A stretch of DNA of 64,000 bases from Syntrophales bacterium (GTDB taxonomy: Bacteria; Desulfobacterota; Syntrophia; Syntrophales; UBA4778), in assembly GCA_028712885.1 (NCBI GenBank), contig JAQTPK010000005.1:1-64000 (forward strand). Reading direction: 5' to 3'. How positions within the stretch are numbered: the first letter of the stretch is position 1; each line of letters opens with the position of its first letter. Under the pieces are notes generated by a model, which saw only the letters and a list, made by a program, of their open reading frames with translations, made no database searches and was not told the origin of the DNA. The translations under genes and the position numbers were made by a program. Shown here piece by piece: positions 1 to 7,958 of the stretch.

Positions 1-1
1 C

Positions 2-43
2 ACTGCGGAAAAGCTCAGGGAATTAGGGCTGGATCAAAAATAG
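2..43 (+). CDS. C-terminal end of an upstream gene (partial)
   Basis: Reading frame 2 gives TAEKLRELGLDQK followed by TAG. This looks like a real amphipathic C-terminus rather than chance sequence. The gene begins outside the window, so its product cannot be named. It ends 8 bp before the TTGACA of the next promoter, which suits a transcription-unit boundary. The call rests only on peptide appearance and spacing. Confidence 0.35.
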   Translation, partial: TAEKLRELGLDQK

Positions 44-50
44 ATCCTGT

Positions 51-79
51 TTGACAAGCTTCGTCCATTCTTCTAATCT
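51..79 (+). promoter_or_regulatory. Sigma-70-type promoter candidate for the DUF2284 gene
   Basis: TTGACA at 51-56 is followed by TCTAAT (72-77, 15-bp spacer) or TAATCT (74-79, 17-bp spacer). It lies about 100 bp upstream of the ATG at 179 and just after the end of the preceding frame. The -35 is a perfect match; the -10 register is uncertain. Confidence 0.45.
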
Positions 80-178
80 TCGCTCACAGTACCGATGTTC
101 AAGACGCCGGAAAACCCGGATGCAGAAACGCAGGCGGGGAGCCGGGACCGGGCGCGTCTGTGCTGAAGGAGGAAAAAC

Positions 179-718
179 ATGCATAATTCGGATCTGGAAG
201 TATATTGCCGAAAGGCGGTCGAAGCCGGCGTGAGCAGCGCCCGCGTAATCAATCCTGCAAATGTAGTCACTGCGGCGTGGGTACGGCTCAAGTGCCAATG
301 GGGCTGCAAGTATAAACTGACGCACTGCTGCCCGCCGGAGACGCCGACGCCGAAAGAAACGCGGGAAATTCTGGATTGTTATAAAAGGGCCATCCTGTGC
401 CACACCGAAGCGCCCGCGAGCCCCGAGCGGGGAAAAAAAATGATGGAGACCCTGAAGAAGATGGTGGACCTGGAGGGGGAGATGTTCAAGAACGGCTACT
501 ACAAGTCTTTTGTCCTGCTTGCGGGGCCTTGCGTGCTGTGCAGGGAATGCAGCAGGAAAAAGGATGAGTCCTGCACCATTCCCGACCGGGCAAGACCTTC
601 CATGGAATCGTTCGGGATAGACGTCTTCCAGACGGCGCGTGACCACGGGCTGCCCATTCAGACTTTGCGCGAAAAAACAGAAACACAGAATCTGTTCTTT
701 CTTTTCCTGGTTGATTGA
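179..718 (+). CDS. DUF2284 cysteine-rich, probable metal-binding protein
   Basis: This 179-residue protein has two cysteine groups: C39, C43, C50 and C51 (KCQWGCKY then THCCPP), and C118, C121, C124 and C132 (GPCVLCREC then SC). That is the pattern of the DUF2284 family of predicted metal-binding, probably Fe-S, proteins found mainly in anaerobes. The biochemical role is unknown. The start is well supported: AAGGAGG lies 6 bases upstream of the ATG, with a promoter candidate at 51-79. The last residues (TQNLFFLFLVD) read into low-complexity sequence, so the natural C-terminus may have been altered by the repeat that begins after the stop. No operon partner is evident. Confidence 0.8.
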   Translation: MHNSDLEVYCRKAVEAGVSSARVINPANVVTAAWVRLKCQWGCKYKLTHCCPPETPTPKETREILDCYKRAILCHTEAPASPERGKKMMETLKKMVDLEGEMFKNGYYKSFVLLAGPCVLCRECSRKKDESCTIPDRARPSMESFGIDVFQTARDHGLPIQTLREKTETQNLFFLFLVD

Positions 719-721
719 TTC

Positions 722-893
722 TCTGGAGTTCCCGGTTCAGAATTCAGGGTTAAGAGCTCCGAGTCCAGAGTTCCGAGTTGCGTCACTCAGCCCCAAGTCT
801 AACAATCAGAAGCACAGATTATCAGGAAATTATTTGAGCTTTTTTTTATACTTCTGAACCCTTGATTCTGAACTGAACTTTGAACTCGGAACC
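722..893. repeat. Word-repeat intergenic hairpin (GAGTTCC/CAGAATTCAGG words)
   Basis: The gap between two plus-strand genes is made of variants of GAGTTCCGAGTCC and GTTCAGAATTCAGGG. GTTCAGAATTCAGGGTT (735-751) pairs with AACCCTTGATTCTGAAC (857-873) at 15 of 17 positions, so the ends can fold together. The right arm runs directly into the ATG at 894. Confidence 0.7.
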
Positions 894-1421
894 ATGAACT
901 ACAAAATCCGGAAATGTACCCCCGATGATTGCCGGCTTTTGTCGGATTTGATCAGGAGATCTTTCCGGGACGTGGCCGAGCGCTTCGGTCTGACTGAGGA
1001 AAACTGTCCCCGCCACGCTTCCAACTGCACGGAGGAGTGGATCGTAGAGGATATGGGCCGTGACATCGGATATTTCATTCTGGAATGCGAAGGCCGCCCG
1101 GCCGGTTGCGCCGGGCTCGAAACGGCGGAAGCCGGGGTCTGCCACCTCGAACGCCTTGCCGTGATCCCGGGAAGCCGCCGGAGGGGGTTCGGAGGCGCCT
1201 TGATCGAACACGCGTTTTCCGAGGCGAAACGCCTCGGCGCCCGGTCTGTGGGCATCGGCGTTATTGCGGATCACCTGGAGCTGAAGCGCTGGTACGTAAA
1301 ATACGGCTTCGTTGAGACCGAGAACAGAAAATTCGCCCACCTCCCTTTCCGGGTGAGCTTCATGGCATGCGATCTGCACCGGGATATGCATCCGGGAGAG
1401 GGGATCAACGGGGGCGATTGA
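894..1421 (+). CDS. GNAT-family N-acetyltransferase
   Basis: The 175-residue protein has the GNAT order: an N-terminal RKCTPDDCRLLSDLI helix, the central ERLAVIPGSRRRGFGGALI segment (beta-4 plus the acetyl-CoA pyrophosphate loop, R/Q-x-x-G-x-G type), and a C-terminal KRWYVKYGFVE motif. These proteins move an acetyl group from acetyl-CoA to an amine; the acceptor cannot be predicted. The start abuts the right arm of the preceding repeat hairpin (GGAACC-ATG) with no Shine-Dalgarno sequence. Its 3' end overlaps the convergent phosphoesterase gene by 17 bp. Confidence 0.85.
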   Translation: MNYKIRKCTPDDCRLLSDLIRRSFRDVAERFGLTEENCPRHASNCTEEWIVEDMGRDIGYFILECEGRPAGCAGLETAEAGVCHLERLAVIPGSRRRGFGGALIEHAFSEAKRLGARSVGIGVIADHLELKRWYVKYGFVETENRKFAHLPFRVSFMACDLHRDMHPGEGINGGD

Positions 1422-1971
1422 TCCGGGAGGCGCCGCGGCCGGTCATCTCCAATATCTTCCTCCACCCCGATGCATGCCTCGCCTTGATCTGGATGGCGAG
1501 GTGATTCTTAGTCCACTCCAGGAGCGCGAATGTAGGCGTACCGGCGGGTCCCGGGTACTGATCGCCGGGATTAAGTAGAATGACGCCTTCGATCGTCTCC
1601 AGTACGGGGCGGTGGGCATGCCCGAAGAGAAGCATGTCGGCCCCCCTCTCTTTAGCCCAGACCGCCATTTCCCGGAGATTGCGCCGCCAGACGTCCTCCG
1701 GGTAGTAGGCGTTCAGGTCCATTTCCTGTCCGTGGGTCAGCAGAATATTCCACCCTTTTATTTCCAGCCGCGACCTTCCGGGAAACGCCGTTCCGAAATC
1801 GCCGTTGCCGGCTACGCCTTGGAACTCAATTCCTGATTGAACAGCCGCTTCATAACCGTCGAGGACCCCGTCGCCGAGGTGGAGGACCATATTGACCGGG
1901 CAATGCGCGTCCAGCGCATCCCGGAGGTCGCGGCGGTTCCCGTGTGTGTCCGAGAATACTGCGATCCGCAT
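1405..1971 (-). CDS. YfcE/MJ0936-type metallophosphoesterase
   Basis: The 188-residue protein carries the calcineurin-like phosphoesterase motifs in order: SDTHGN (D8, H10), LHLGDG, GNGDFG, LTHGQ and FGHAHRP. These ligate a two-metal centre. Members are small cytoplasmic phosphodiesterases with broad in-vitro activity, and the physiological substrate is unknown. The start is supported by GGATAAGGAA upstream of the ATG. About 20 basic residues past the core fold (KARHASGWRKILEMTGRGASRINRPR) include the stretch that overlaps the GNAT gene. It appears monocistronic. Confidence 0.88.
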   Translation of the reverse strand: MRIAVFSDTHGNRRDLRDALDAHCPVNMVLHLGDGVLDGYEAAVQSGIEFQGVAGNGDFGTAFPGRSRLEIKGWNILLTHGQEMDLNAYYPEDVWRRNLREMAVWAKERGADMLLFGHAHRPVLETIEGVILLNPGDQYPGPAGTPTFALLEWTKNHLAIQIKARHASGWRKILEMTGRGASRINRPR

Positions 1972-2199
1972 TTCCTTATCCGTCCTGACATGGGTTTTGA
2001 AAACAAACTATAGCGATCGATGCCGCAAGTCAACTCCAACCGTTTCAAAATAAGAAAAACGCCGCATTCCCATGCGCGTTCAACTCTGTAAACTGACTTG
2101 AAGGCATCCTGTTTCTCCGCTCGAAAAGGCATTTTGCTCCCTTTTCTATCAAAATGGCGGGGCACGTGATCGGCGAAGCAGGGAACAGGGAGAAGTCTC

Positions 2200-3219
2200 A
2201 TGGGAAAACTTTTTTCAGCCTCGCTGATCCTGATCTTGTTTTTTATTCCCGCTCAACCCGCCGGAGCAGGTTCTCCTGCAGATAGAATTTTCATGAAAAA
2301 CGGCGACCGGCTGACCGGAATAATCGAGCGGATGGAGAGGGAGGTTCTTACTGTAAAAACGGAATACAGCACGGAAAAAATAATTCTGGAATGGAAGGAC
2401 GTGGAATGCATCGAATCGGAGCGGGAATTGCCCGTTCTGTTCAAGAATAACGAAATCCTGGTCGGGAGAATACTGTGTCCTGCCGCAGGGAAAGTGCGGG
2501 TTGCAAGCGGGTTGGGGCTCTCGCGCGAGATTCCCATTGAGGAGATAGAGTCCGTAAACCCCGCCACGTATCGCGGATATTTCAATGCGGGCGGGAGCCT
2601 GGCGACGGGAAATACCGATACTGCCGCCGCCAACCTTTCCACCCGTTTCGAAGTAAGGACTGCCCGGCATCGCTTCACAGTGGAAGGAAAAATCAATTAT
2701 GCGGAAACCGAAGGCGTCGAAAGCGCCCGCAACTCCCTCGGCAGCCTGAAATACGACTTCTTCTCCACCAGGCAACGCTACAACTACGCCCAGATCCTTA
2801 CGGAAAGGGACAAATTCGCCAATCTGAATCTGCGGCTTACGCAGGGTCTGGGCATGGGCTTCCAGTTCTTCGATACCAGAAAGCTGCGCTTATTCGCTGA
2901 GGCCGGAATCTCTTACTATAACGAAGACCTGGAAGTCGGAGAAGACAAGACCGGCGCTTCGGGCCGCTGGGCGGTAGGACTGGAGTACGAGCCGTTCCCA
3001 AACCGCCTGCAGATCTATCACCGCCATGAAGGATATTACACGCCCGAGAGCAGCTCGTTGTACGTCCGGGCGGAGCAGGGATTCAGGATCCCGCTGAAAA
3101 ACGGATTCGGAATATATATCGAAACGGATTACCGTTACAACAGCCGGCCTGAAGCCGGAAAGAAAAGCTCTGACGCGCTGTTTGTAGGGGGGATCAGTTA
3201 CGAGTACGCCTACTGGTGA
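2200..3219 (+). CDS. DUF481 family outer-membrane-type protein
   Basis: The 339 residues start with a signal peptide (GKLFSASLILILFFIPAQPAGAG, cut near residue 24). Next comes a small beta domain of about 90 residues (MKNGDRLTGIIERME, EWKDVECIESE), then a DUF481 domain (about 120-339) rich in alternating beta strands and ending in SYEYAYW, an aromatic C-terminus typical of outer-membrane beta-barrels. Export to the outer membrane is likely; the function is unknown. GGGAGAAG lies before the ATG. The gene stands alone between a divergent phosphoesterase and a lipoprotein gene. Confidence 0.82.
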   Translation: MGKLFSASLILILFFIPAQPAGAGSPADRIFMKNGDRLTGIIERMEREVLTVKTEYSTEKIILEWKDVECIESERELPVLFKNNEILVGRILCPAAGKVRVASGLGLSREIPIEEIESVNPATYRGYFNAGGSLATGNTDTAAANLSTRFEVRTARHRFTVEGKINYAETEGVESARNSLGSLKYDFFSTRQRYNYAQILTERDKFANLNLRLTQGLGMGFQFFDTRKLRLFAEAGISYYNEDLEVGEDKTGASGRWAVGLEYEPFPNRLQIYHRHEGYYTPESSSLYVRAEQGFRIPLKNGFGIYIETDYRYNSRPEAGKKSSDALFVGGISYEYAYW

Positions 3220-3359
3220 ATTATCCGAACTGAACAGGGCGGTCCGGATAAGCTTGCCGAAGCGGAATGACGCCCCGGGGTGCGCCCGATTCTTCCGAAT
3301 TGGCGAATGGATTCCGGCGGGCTGTTCTGTTATAAAAAAGACAACCTGGAGTCTTTTTG

Positions 3360-3764
3360 ATGACGCTTTTGAGATATATAATTTTCACTGTGTTTGCGCT
3401 GACCGTTATCGGCGCCTGTGCGTCCCCGGGTATTTTGCCCGAGGAGCCCTCGTCCCCGGCCGTAACTACGCCCCCGGCATCGCCGCCCCCGGCTTCTCTG
3501 TCGGCTCCTTACCGCGCATCTCCCTATGGCCGTCCCTCTCTGCCTCAACCGGGTCCCGTATACCCCGAGTACAGGCCGCTGCCTCCCCCCCTTACGATCC
3601 CGCCCCGGGCGGACCGGAACCGCGGGGCCTTCAATCCCTTTACGGGCGAGTTCTACCCTCCGTCAGGACGGGGCGTCATCAATCCCTGGACAGGCGAATA
3701 TTATCCCCCCGCCGGACACGGCTATTTCAATCCGAGAACAGGCCAATTATATCCGTCGAGGTAA
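3360..3764 (+). CDS. Small proline-rich lipoprotein with three C-terminal NPxTGxxYPP repeats
   Basis: A 134-residue secreted lipoprotein is predicted: the hydrophobic leader ends in a lipobox-like IGAC, then comes a Pro-rich linker (SPAVTTPPASPPPASLS) suited to spanning periplasm or peptidoglycan. The C-terminus holds three copies of one unit: FNPFTGEFYPPSG, INPWTGEYYPPAG and FNPRTGQLYPSR. I do not recognise a named family, and the function is unknown. ATG 3360 is preferred over the in-frame TTG at 3357; CTGGAG upstream is a plausible ribosome site. The Pro-rich middle is coded by C-rich runs, so slippage is possible. Confidence 0.65.
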   Translation: MTLLRYIIFTVFALTVIGACASPGILPEEPSSPAVTTPPASPPPASLSAPYRASPYGRPSLPQPGPVYPEYRPLPPPLTIPPRADRNRGAFNPFTGEFYPPSGRGVINPWTGEYYPPAGHGYFNPRTGQLYPSR

Positions 3765-3816
3765 ATCCCTCGGCTTCCAGTAGTTCAGAGTCACCCTCAA
3801 AGTCTGTCTAGAGTTG

Positions 3817-4060
3817 GGAGCGGACCGGGAAACGGCGCTGCGGGATGTGGAAGGCGCCGCCGGGCCCCGGCGTTCTGACCTGCTCCCATATAGGCTTTTT
3901 CGGGCGGGATATTTTCTTCGTCAATGCCTTTGCCGCAAACGATCCCGATTCTTCGGAGCAGCTCTGGAACATGGCGCTGAAGCGATTCTCAGGGATCGAA
4001 AAACGCATTGTGATCTTCAATTGCAGGACAGACAGGGCGCGCTCCGGCCAGCTGGGGCGG
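3817..4060 (+). pseudogene. Remnant of a PgsB/CapB-type poly-gamma-glutamate synthase ligase
   Basis: Two frames must be joined to read this. The 3814 frame gives GADRETALRDVEGA; the 3845 frame then gives APPGPGVL, DIFFVNAFAANDPDSSEQLW and RIVIFNCRTDRARSGQLGRAV. These align with the C-terminal part of PgsB/CapB (known pattern: AxxxPPDPG, FVNxFAANDxxST, xIxxNCRADRxxRxxQ). The switch near 3855 is a frameshift, and both the N-terminal ATP-binding region and the last about 80 residues are missing. It is therefore a decayed fragment. No pgsC or pgsA partner is present. Confidence 0.75.
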
Positions 4061-4355
4061 GCCGTCAGATTATCGGCTCAACGGTCATCGTCTTCGGAAG
4101 ACGCCGGACGATTCTGATGAAGCACAAAAAGGAGGAACAGAGATATCTTAATGCGGGCCGCCCGGATTTTCCATGGATATGGAGCCGGCAAGCCTTTGTT
4201 GAGGTAATACTTCATCTTTCTTCTGCTTCTCAGGATGGGACGGGGGAAGAATACATGCGTACGGGGAAAAAACAAGAGGGCCCGCTCATTTTCCCCGGTG
4301 GATTTCTGCCCTGCATCGTGATAGCAAATAGGGGATAAATCATCGGAGGAATTAA
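4061..4355. other. Gap after the pgsB remnant, no supported gene
   Basis: The track shows a frame open to 4338, but its peptide has no recognisable family or start signal and looks like decayed sequence continuing from the pgsB remnant. The only functional signal seen is CGGAGGAATTAA at the end, the ribosome-binding site of the next gene. Confidence 0.5.
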
Positions 4356-5420
4356 ATGGTTTACGAACGGCTGAGAAAGCATCTGGATTCACTGCCCACC
4401 GGCTTTCCCAAGACGGAAAGCGGCGTGGAACTGAAAATCCTGAAAAGGATATTTTCCGAAGAAGAGGCCGAAATGGCGTGCCAGGTGAGCCTTTTCCCGG
4501 AAACCGCCGCCGGAATGGCGGCCCGCCTCAAGAAGGACCCGGAGGCCACGGCAGGCCTTCTGTACCGTATGTCCAGAAAAGGGCAGATCCTCCGGTTCAA
4601 GGTAAACGGCGAGTACCACTACATGTCCGCGATGTTCATAGTGGGCATTTTCGAGTACCAGGTGAATAATCTCGATCCCGGCCTGGTAGAGCTTTTTAAG
4701 CAGTACGCGAACGAAGCCATGTACCGGCAGATGATCCTTCCTGAGACGCCCCAGCTCCGCGTCGTGCCGGTTGAGGAGAGCCTGACCCCCGCGCTCGAAA
4801 TCGCCCCCTACGATGAAATAAGGAAAATCGTGGAATCGCAGAAGGTTATCGCCCTTGCCGATTGCATCTGCCGCAAGATGAACGGGATGAAGGGAAAGCC
4901 GTGCCATGCGGCCCTGGAAACGTGCCTTATTTTCGGCGCAGTCGGCGAATTTTATATCGAGAACGGCATGGGAAGGAAAATTTCCGTGGAAGACGCCCTC
5001 GGCATCCTGCGGAAGAACGAAGACGCCGGGCTGGTGCCGAGTCCCTTCAATACCCAGAGAGCCGGGGGCGGGGTATGCAGCTGCTGCTCCTGCTGCTGCG
5101 AGATGCTCAAGGCGATCAAGCTGGATGCCAGGCCCGGCCGTGTCGTTAAATCCAATTACTGCGCCTCGGTGCAGAAGGACCTCTGTACCGGCTGCGAAAT
5201 ATGCCTCGACAGGTGCCAGATGGAGGCGATCTCCATTGTGGATGAATCAGCCGCTGTAAACCTTGACCGCTGCGTCGGCTGCGGCCTTTGCGTAACGACC
5301 TGCCCGGTCGAAGCTCTCCAGCTCCGCATGAAGTCTCCGGGGGAGCTGTATGTCCCGCCGATGAGGCCGGTAGAGACGTACATGAGGATCGGGATGGAGC
5401 TGGCGAAACTGAAGGAATAA
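4356..5420 (+). CDS. Ferredoxin-like 4Fe-4S protein with Cys-rich central region
   Basis: The 354-residue cytoplasmic protein has an N-terminal winged-helix-like region (GVELKILKRIFSEEEAEMA), a middle part with scattered cysteines, an unusual VCSCCSCCCEML run near residue 245, and a C-terminal two-cluster ferredoxin domain (CTGCEICLDRCQ and CVGCGLCVTTCP, about 272-315). The second motif has the usual CP end; the first ends in CQ. Proteins of this build are common in anaerobic deltaproteobacteria and probably pass electrons to an unidentified partner. The start is clear (GGAGGAATTAA-ATG). It stands alone. The Cys run may bind an additional metal site. Confidence 0.75.
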   Translation: MVYERLRKHLDSLPTGFPKTESGVELKILKRIFSEEEAEMACQVSLFPETAAGMAARLKKDPEATAGLLYRMSRKGQILRFKVNGEYHYMSAMFIVGIFEYQVNNLDPGLVELFKQYANEAMYRQMILPETPQLRVVPVEESLTPALEIAPYDEIRKIVESQKVIALADCICRKMNGMKGKPCHAALETCLIFGAVGEFYIENGMGRKISVEDALGILRKNEDAGLVPSPFNTQRAGGGVCSCCSCCCEMLKAIKLDARPGRVVKSNYCASVQKDLCTGCEICLDRCQMEAISIVDESAAVNLDRCVGCGLCVTTCPVEALQLRMKSPGELYVPPMRPVETYMRIGMELAKLKE

Positions 5421-5454
5421 TACCCTGCGGTCCGCTGTCCGGACGGAAGCTCGA

Positions 5455-5513
5455 ATGAAGGGTTCAAGGGGTCAAGTGGCTCGTAAGAGTCCTTGAACCC
5501 TTGGACCCTTCAT
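5455..5513. repeat. Word-repeat hairpin (GGGTTCAAGGGGTCAAG)
   Basis: ATGAAGGGTTCAAGGGGTCAAG (5455-5476) and CTTGAACCCTTGGACCCTTCAT (5492-5513) pair at 20 of 22 positions around a 15-nt loop. It lies between the ferredoxin-like gene and the transporter gene, where it could act as a terminator-like structure although it has no T-run. Confidence 0.75.
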
Positions 5514-5543
5514 CATACTTTGACTTTGCTGAAGGAGTGATGC

Positions 5544-6791
5544 GTGCTGAGCGTTCAATCCATTTTTGGCTTGGTCGTTTTGGTCGGTTTTACCTGGATC
5601 ATCAGCGAAAAGCGGAAATTGGTGAGTTGGCGCGACATCCTGGCCGGGATGGGGATCCAATTCGCCCTTGTTCTCATCCTGCTTAAAATACCTTTCTTCC
5701 GTTTTTTTTTCGAAATCCTCAACCGGGCGGTGATCATGATCGAGGAATCCACCCGCGCCGGGACTACTTTTGTGTTCGGGTATCTCGGAGGGGGGCCGCT
5801 GCCCTTCGACGAGAAATCGCCGGGGATGAGTTTCGTTTTCGGTCTCCAGGCGCTTCCCATCGTGCTGGTCGTGAGCGCGCTGTCCTCGCTGCTCTTTTAC
5901 TGGAAGATACTCCCTCTTCTGGTGCGGACGTTTTCCCGTCTGCTGGAAAGGACGATGAAAATCGGCGGCGCGGTAGGGCTTGGCGCGGCGGCGAACGTTT
6001 TCCTCGGGATGGTGGAGTCCCCGCTTTTCGTACGTCCCTATCTGCGGAAGATGACCCGGAGCGAGCTCTTTACCACCATGAGCTGCGGCATGGCCGGGGT
6101 AGCCGGCACCGTCATGGTCCTCTACGCCGCAATTCTTAAACCGATCATCCCGGACGCGCTCGGCCACATCCTTACCGTGTCCATCATCACCGTGCCGGGG
6201 GCCATCATGATCTCGAGAATAATGATCCCGGAAACGGGCGAAGTCACATCAGGCAGGATAACCCCGCCCGCCGAGGCTTCCGGTCCGCTCGATGCAGTGG
6301 CCAGGGGCACGGTGGAGGGAGTCAATCTCCTGGTCCAGATCGTCGCCATGCTCATCGTTTTCGTCTCCCTGACGCACCTTATCAACCTGCTCTTGTCTTT
6401 TCTGCCCGCCGTCTCAGGAAAAGCGCTTACTTTCCAGGGGATACTCGGGTACGCCATGGCGCCGCTGGTTTGGCTGATCGGGATTCCAGTGGACGAAACG
6501 CTCGCCGCCGGCTCGCTGATGGGGACGAAAACGGTGTTGAATGAAATGATCGCCTACATGGACATGGCGAAACTCCCGCCCGAAGCCCTGAGCCCGCACA
6601 GCAGGCTTATCATGACTTACGCCTTGTGCGGATTCGCAAATTTCGGCAGTCTCGGGATCATGATCGGCGGGATGGGGGCCATGGTCCCGGAAAGGAGAGG
6701 CGAAATCGTCTCCCTCGGACTGAAATCGATCATTTCGGGTACGCTCGCCACCCTTATCGCCGGAGCCGTCGTGGGGATCGTGGCCGGATAG
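5544..6791 (+). CDS. NupC-type concentrative nucleoside transporter family protein
   Basis: The 415-residue integral membrane protein has many hydrophobic helices and the CNT-family landmarks: AGTTFVFGYLGGGPLPF, the ESPLFVRPYL segment, the MSCGMAGVAGTVM motif and GFANFGSLGIMIGGMG near the C-terminus. CNT proteins bring nucleosides into the cell using a sodium or proton gradient, and several residues around FVFG and ESPL line the substrate site. The start is GTG at 5544, set by GAAGGAG 6 bases upstream; the hydrophobic first helix begins at once. Specificity cannot be read from sequence. No nucleoside-catabolic gene is adjacent. Confidence 0.85.
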   Translation: MLSVQSIFGLVVLVGFTWIISEKRKLVSWRDILAGMGIQFALVLILLKIPFFRFFFEILNRAVIMIEESTRAGTTFVFGYLGGGPLPFDEKSPGMSFVFGLQALPIVLVVSALSSLLFYWKILPLLVRTFSRLLERTMKIGGAVGLGAAANVFLGMVESPLFVRPYLRKMTRSELFTTMSCGMAGVAGTVMVLYAAILKPIIPDALGHILTVSIITVPGAIMISRIMIPETGEVTSGRITPPAEASGPLDAVARGTVEGVNLLVQIVAMLIVFVSLTHLINLLLSFLPAVSGKALTFQGILGYAMAPLVWLIGIPVDETLAAGSLMGTKTVLNEMIAYMDMAKLPPEALSPHSRLIMTYALCGFANFGSLGIMIGGMGAMVPERRGEIVSLGLKSIISGTLATLIAGAVVGIVAG

Positions 6792-6895
6792 AGCACTCGA
6801 CCCCCTTTCCGGAAAATTGATTGTATTCGCGCCGGAGTCAAGGTATATACCTCACAGGCGGCGAGTCGTTCGGTTCCCTGAAACCCGGCATTGAA

Positions 6896-6986
6896 GATTC
6901 TCCGGGGCAAGCTCCGGAGAATCTCCGATCCTTAAGGAAAATGCTTAAACATGATTCGCTCGCTTACCCCGCAGCACGCTGCGGGG
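6896..6986. repeat. Two adjacent REP-like palindromes
   Basis: GATTCTCCGG (6896-6905) pairs perfectly with CCGGAGAATC (6914-6923) around GGCAAGCT. About 40 bp on, CCCCGCAGCACGCTGCGGGG (6967-6986) is a near-continuous palindrome. Both have the look of extragenic palindromes dispersed in deltaproteobacterial genomes. They sit just upstream of, or inside, the 5' end of the diguanylate cyclase frame and so bear on its start. Confidence 0.7.
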
Positions 6987-7025
6987 AATGCGCTCGCTAC
7001 CGGATTCAAAGCGAAATCTACGGCA

Positions 7026-7958
7026 ATGGCGGATTTCAAAAGAAAGACTCTCGTGGAAGATCTCAAGGACGGATCTTCCGTCCCGGAGAGCTCCGTATCG
7101 TTTGCGCGTTTTCTCGAGCAGAGCAGCATTCTTTCCGCATGGCTTCGATCAGGGAAAGAAAAGCCCGCCGAGATGTTCCTGATGATGGTGGAAGACCTTT
7201 CCCCGGTCGAGCGGCAGTCATTAGGGAAGCTTACGGACCGGACCGTGGAGATTCCGGACCTCCTGCTGAAGCGGCTCGCCGAAATGGAAAAGGAGAACCG
7301 CCATCTCAAATCCCTCCTGCTGACCGACGACCTCACGGGACTTTACAACAGGCGTTTCTTCTATATGCAGCTGGAGATAGAAGTTTCGCGCGCCCGGCGC
7401 ACCGGCCGGCCCTGCTGCCTCATGATGATCGACTGCGATCATTTCAAGCGGGTCAACGACCGGTGCGGCCACGACGAGGGAGACAGGTATCTCAAGAAGG
7501 TCGCCCGGACCATCCGCCGGGATCTGCGTACGACGGACTTCGTGTGCCGATACGGCGGAGATGAATTCGGGGTGATAATGCCGGATACGCACCTGGTCGA
7601 GGGAGTCCTGATCGCGGAGAGACTCCTGGAAGCGGTTTCGGAGATCCGGGCCGGCAGGCACTTCTCTTCCACCGCGAGTATCGGGATCGCTATCTTCGAT
7701 CCGGTCTCGGACGACAGCATGGAATCTTTTTTCAAGCGCGCCGACCGGGAACTGTACCGCGCGAAGGAATTAGGGAGGAACAGGATTTCCCATTCGGGGA
7801 AGCCGGTCAGGTCGCAGAGCAAGCTGACGGAAGTGACGCCGGAGGAAAAGCGGGCGCTATACCGGCCGGAGCGCGGCAAGTCGGCGAAAGCGGCGCCCGT
7901 CCGGAAGGGCGGAATGAGAGCCCCCCGGCGGAAGCAAATCGAGAGAAAGCCGACATGA
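7026..7958 (+). CDS. GGDEF diguanylate cyclase
   Basis: From ATG 7026 the protein is 310 residues: an N-terminal helical region of about 95 residues, a coiled coil (LLKRLAEMEKENRHLKSLL), and a GGDEF domain (DDLTGLYNRRFF, DCDHFKRVND, RYGGDEFGVIMP, TASIGIAIF). GGDEF enzymes make cyclic di-GMP from two GTP. The inhibitory RxxD site is present five residues before GGDEF (RTTD). The track starts at ATG 6951, but that adds residues coded by a REP-like palindrome, so 7026 is preferred; neither start has a clear Shine-Dalgarno. A basic tail follows. Its stop overlaps the next ATG (ATGA), so it is probably translationally coupled to the MinD-like gene. Confidence 0.85.
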   Translation: MADFKRKTLVEDLKDGSSVPESSVSFARFLEQSSILSAWLRSGKEKPAEMFLMMVEDLSPVERQSLGKLTDRTVEIPDLLLKRLAEMEKENRHLKSLLLTDDLTGLYNRRFFYMQLEIEVSRARRTGRPCCLMMIDCDHFKRVNDRCGHDEGDRYLKKVARTIRRDLRTTDFVCRYGGDEFGVIMPDTHLVEGVLIAERLLEAVSEIRAGRHFSSTASIGIAIFDPVSDDSMESFFKRADRELYRAKELGRNRISHSGKPVRSQSKLTEVTPEEKRALYRPERGKSAKAAPVRKGGMRAPRRKQIERKPT

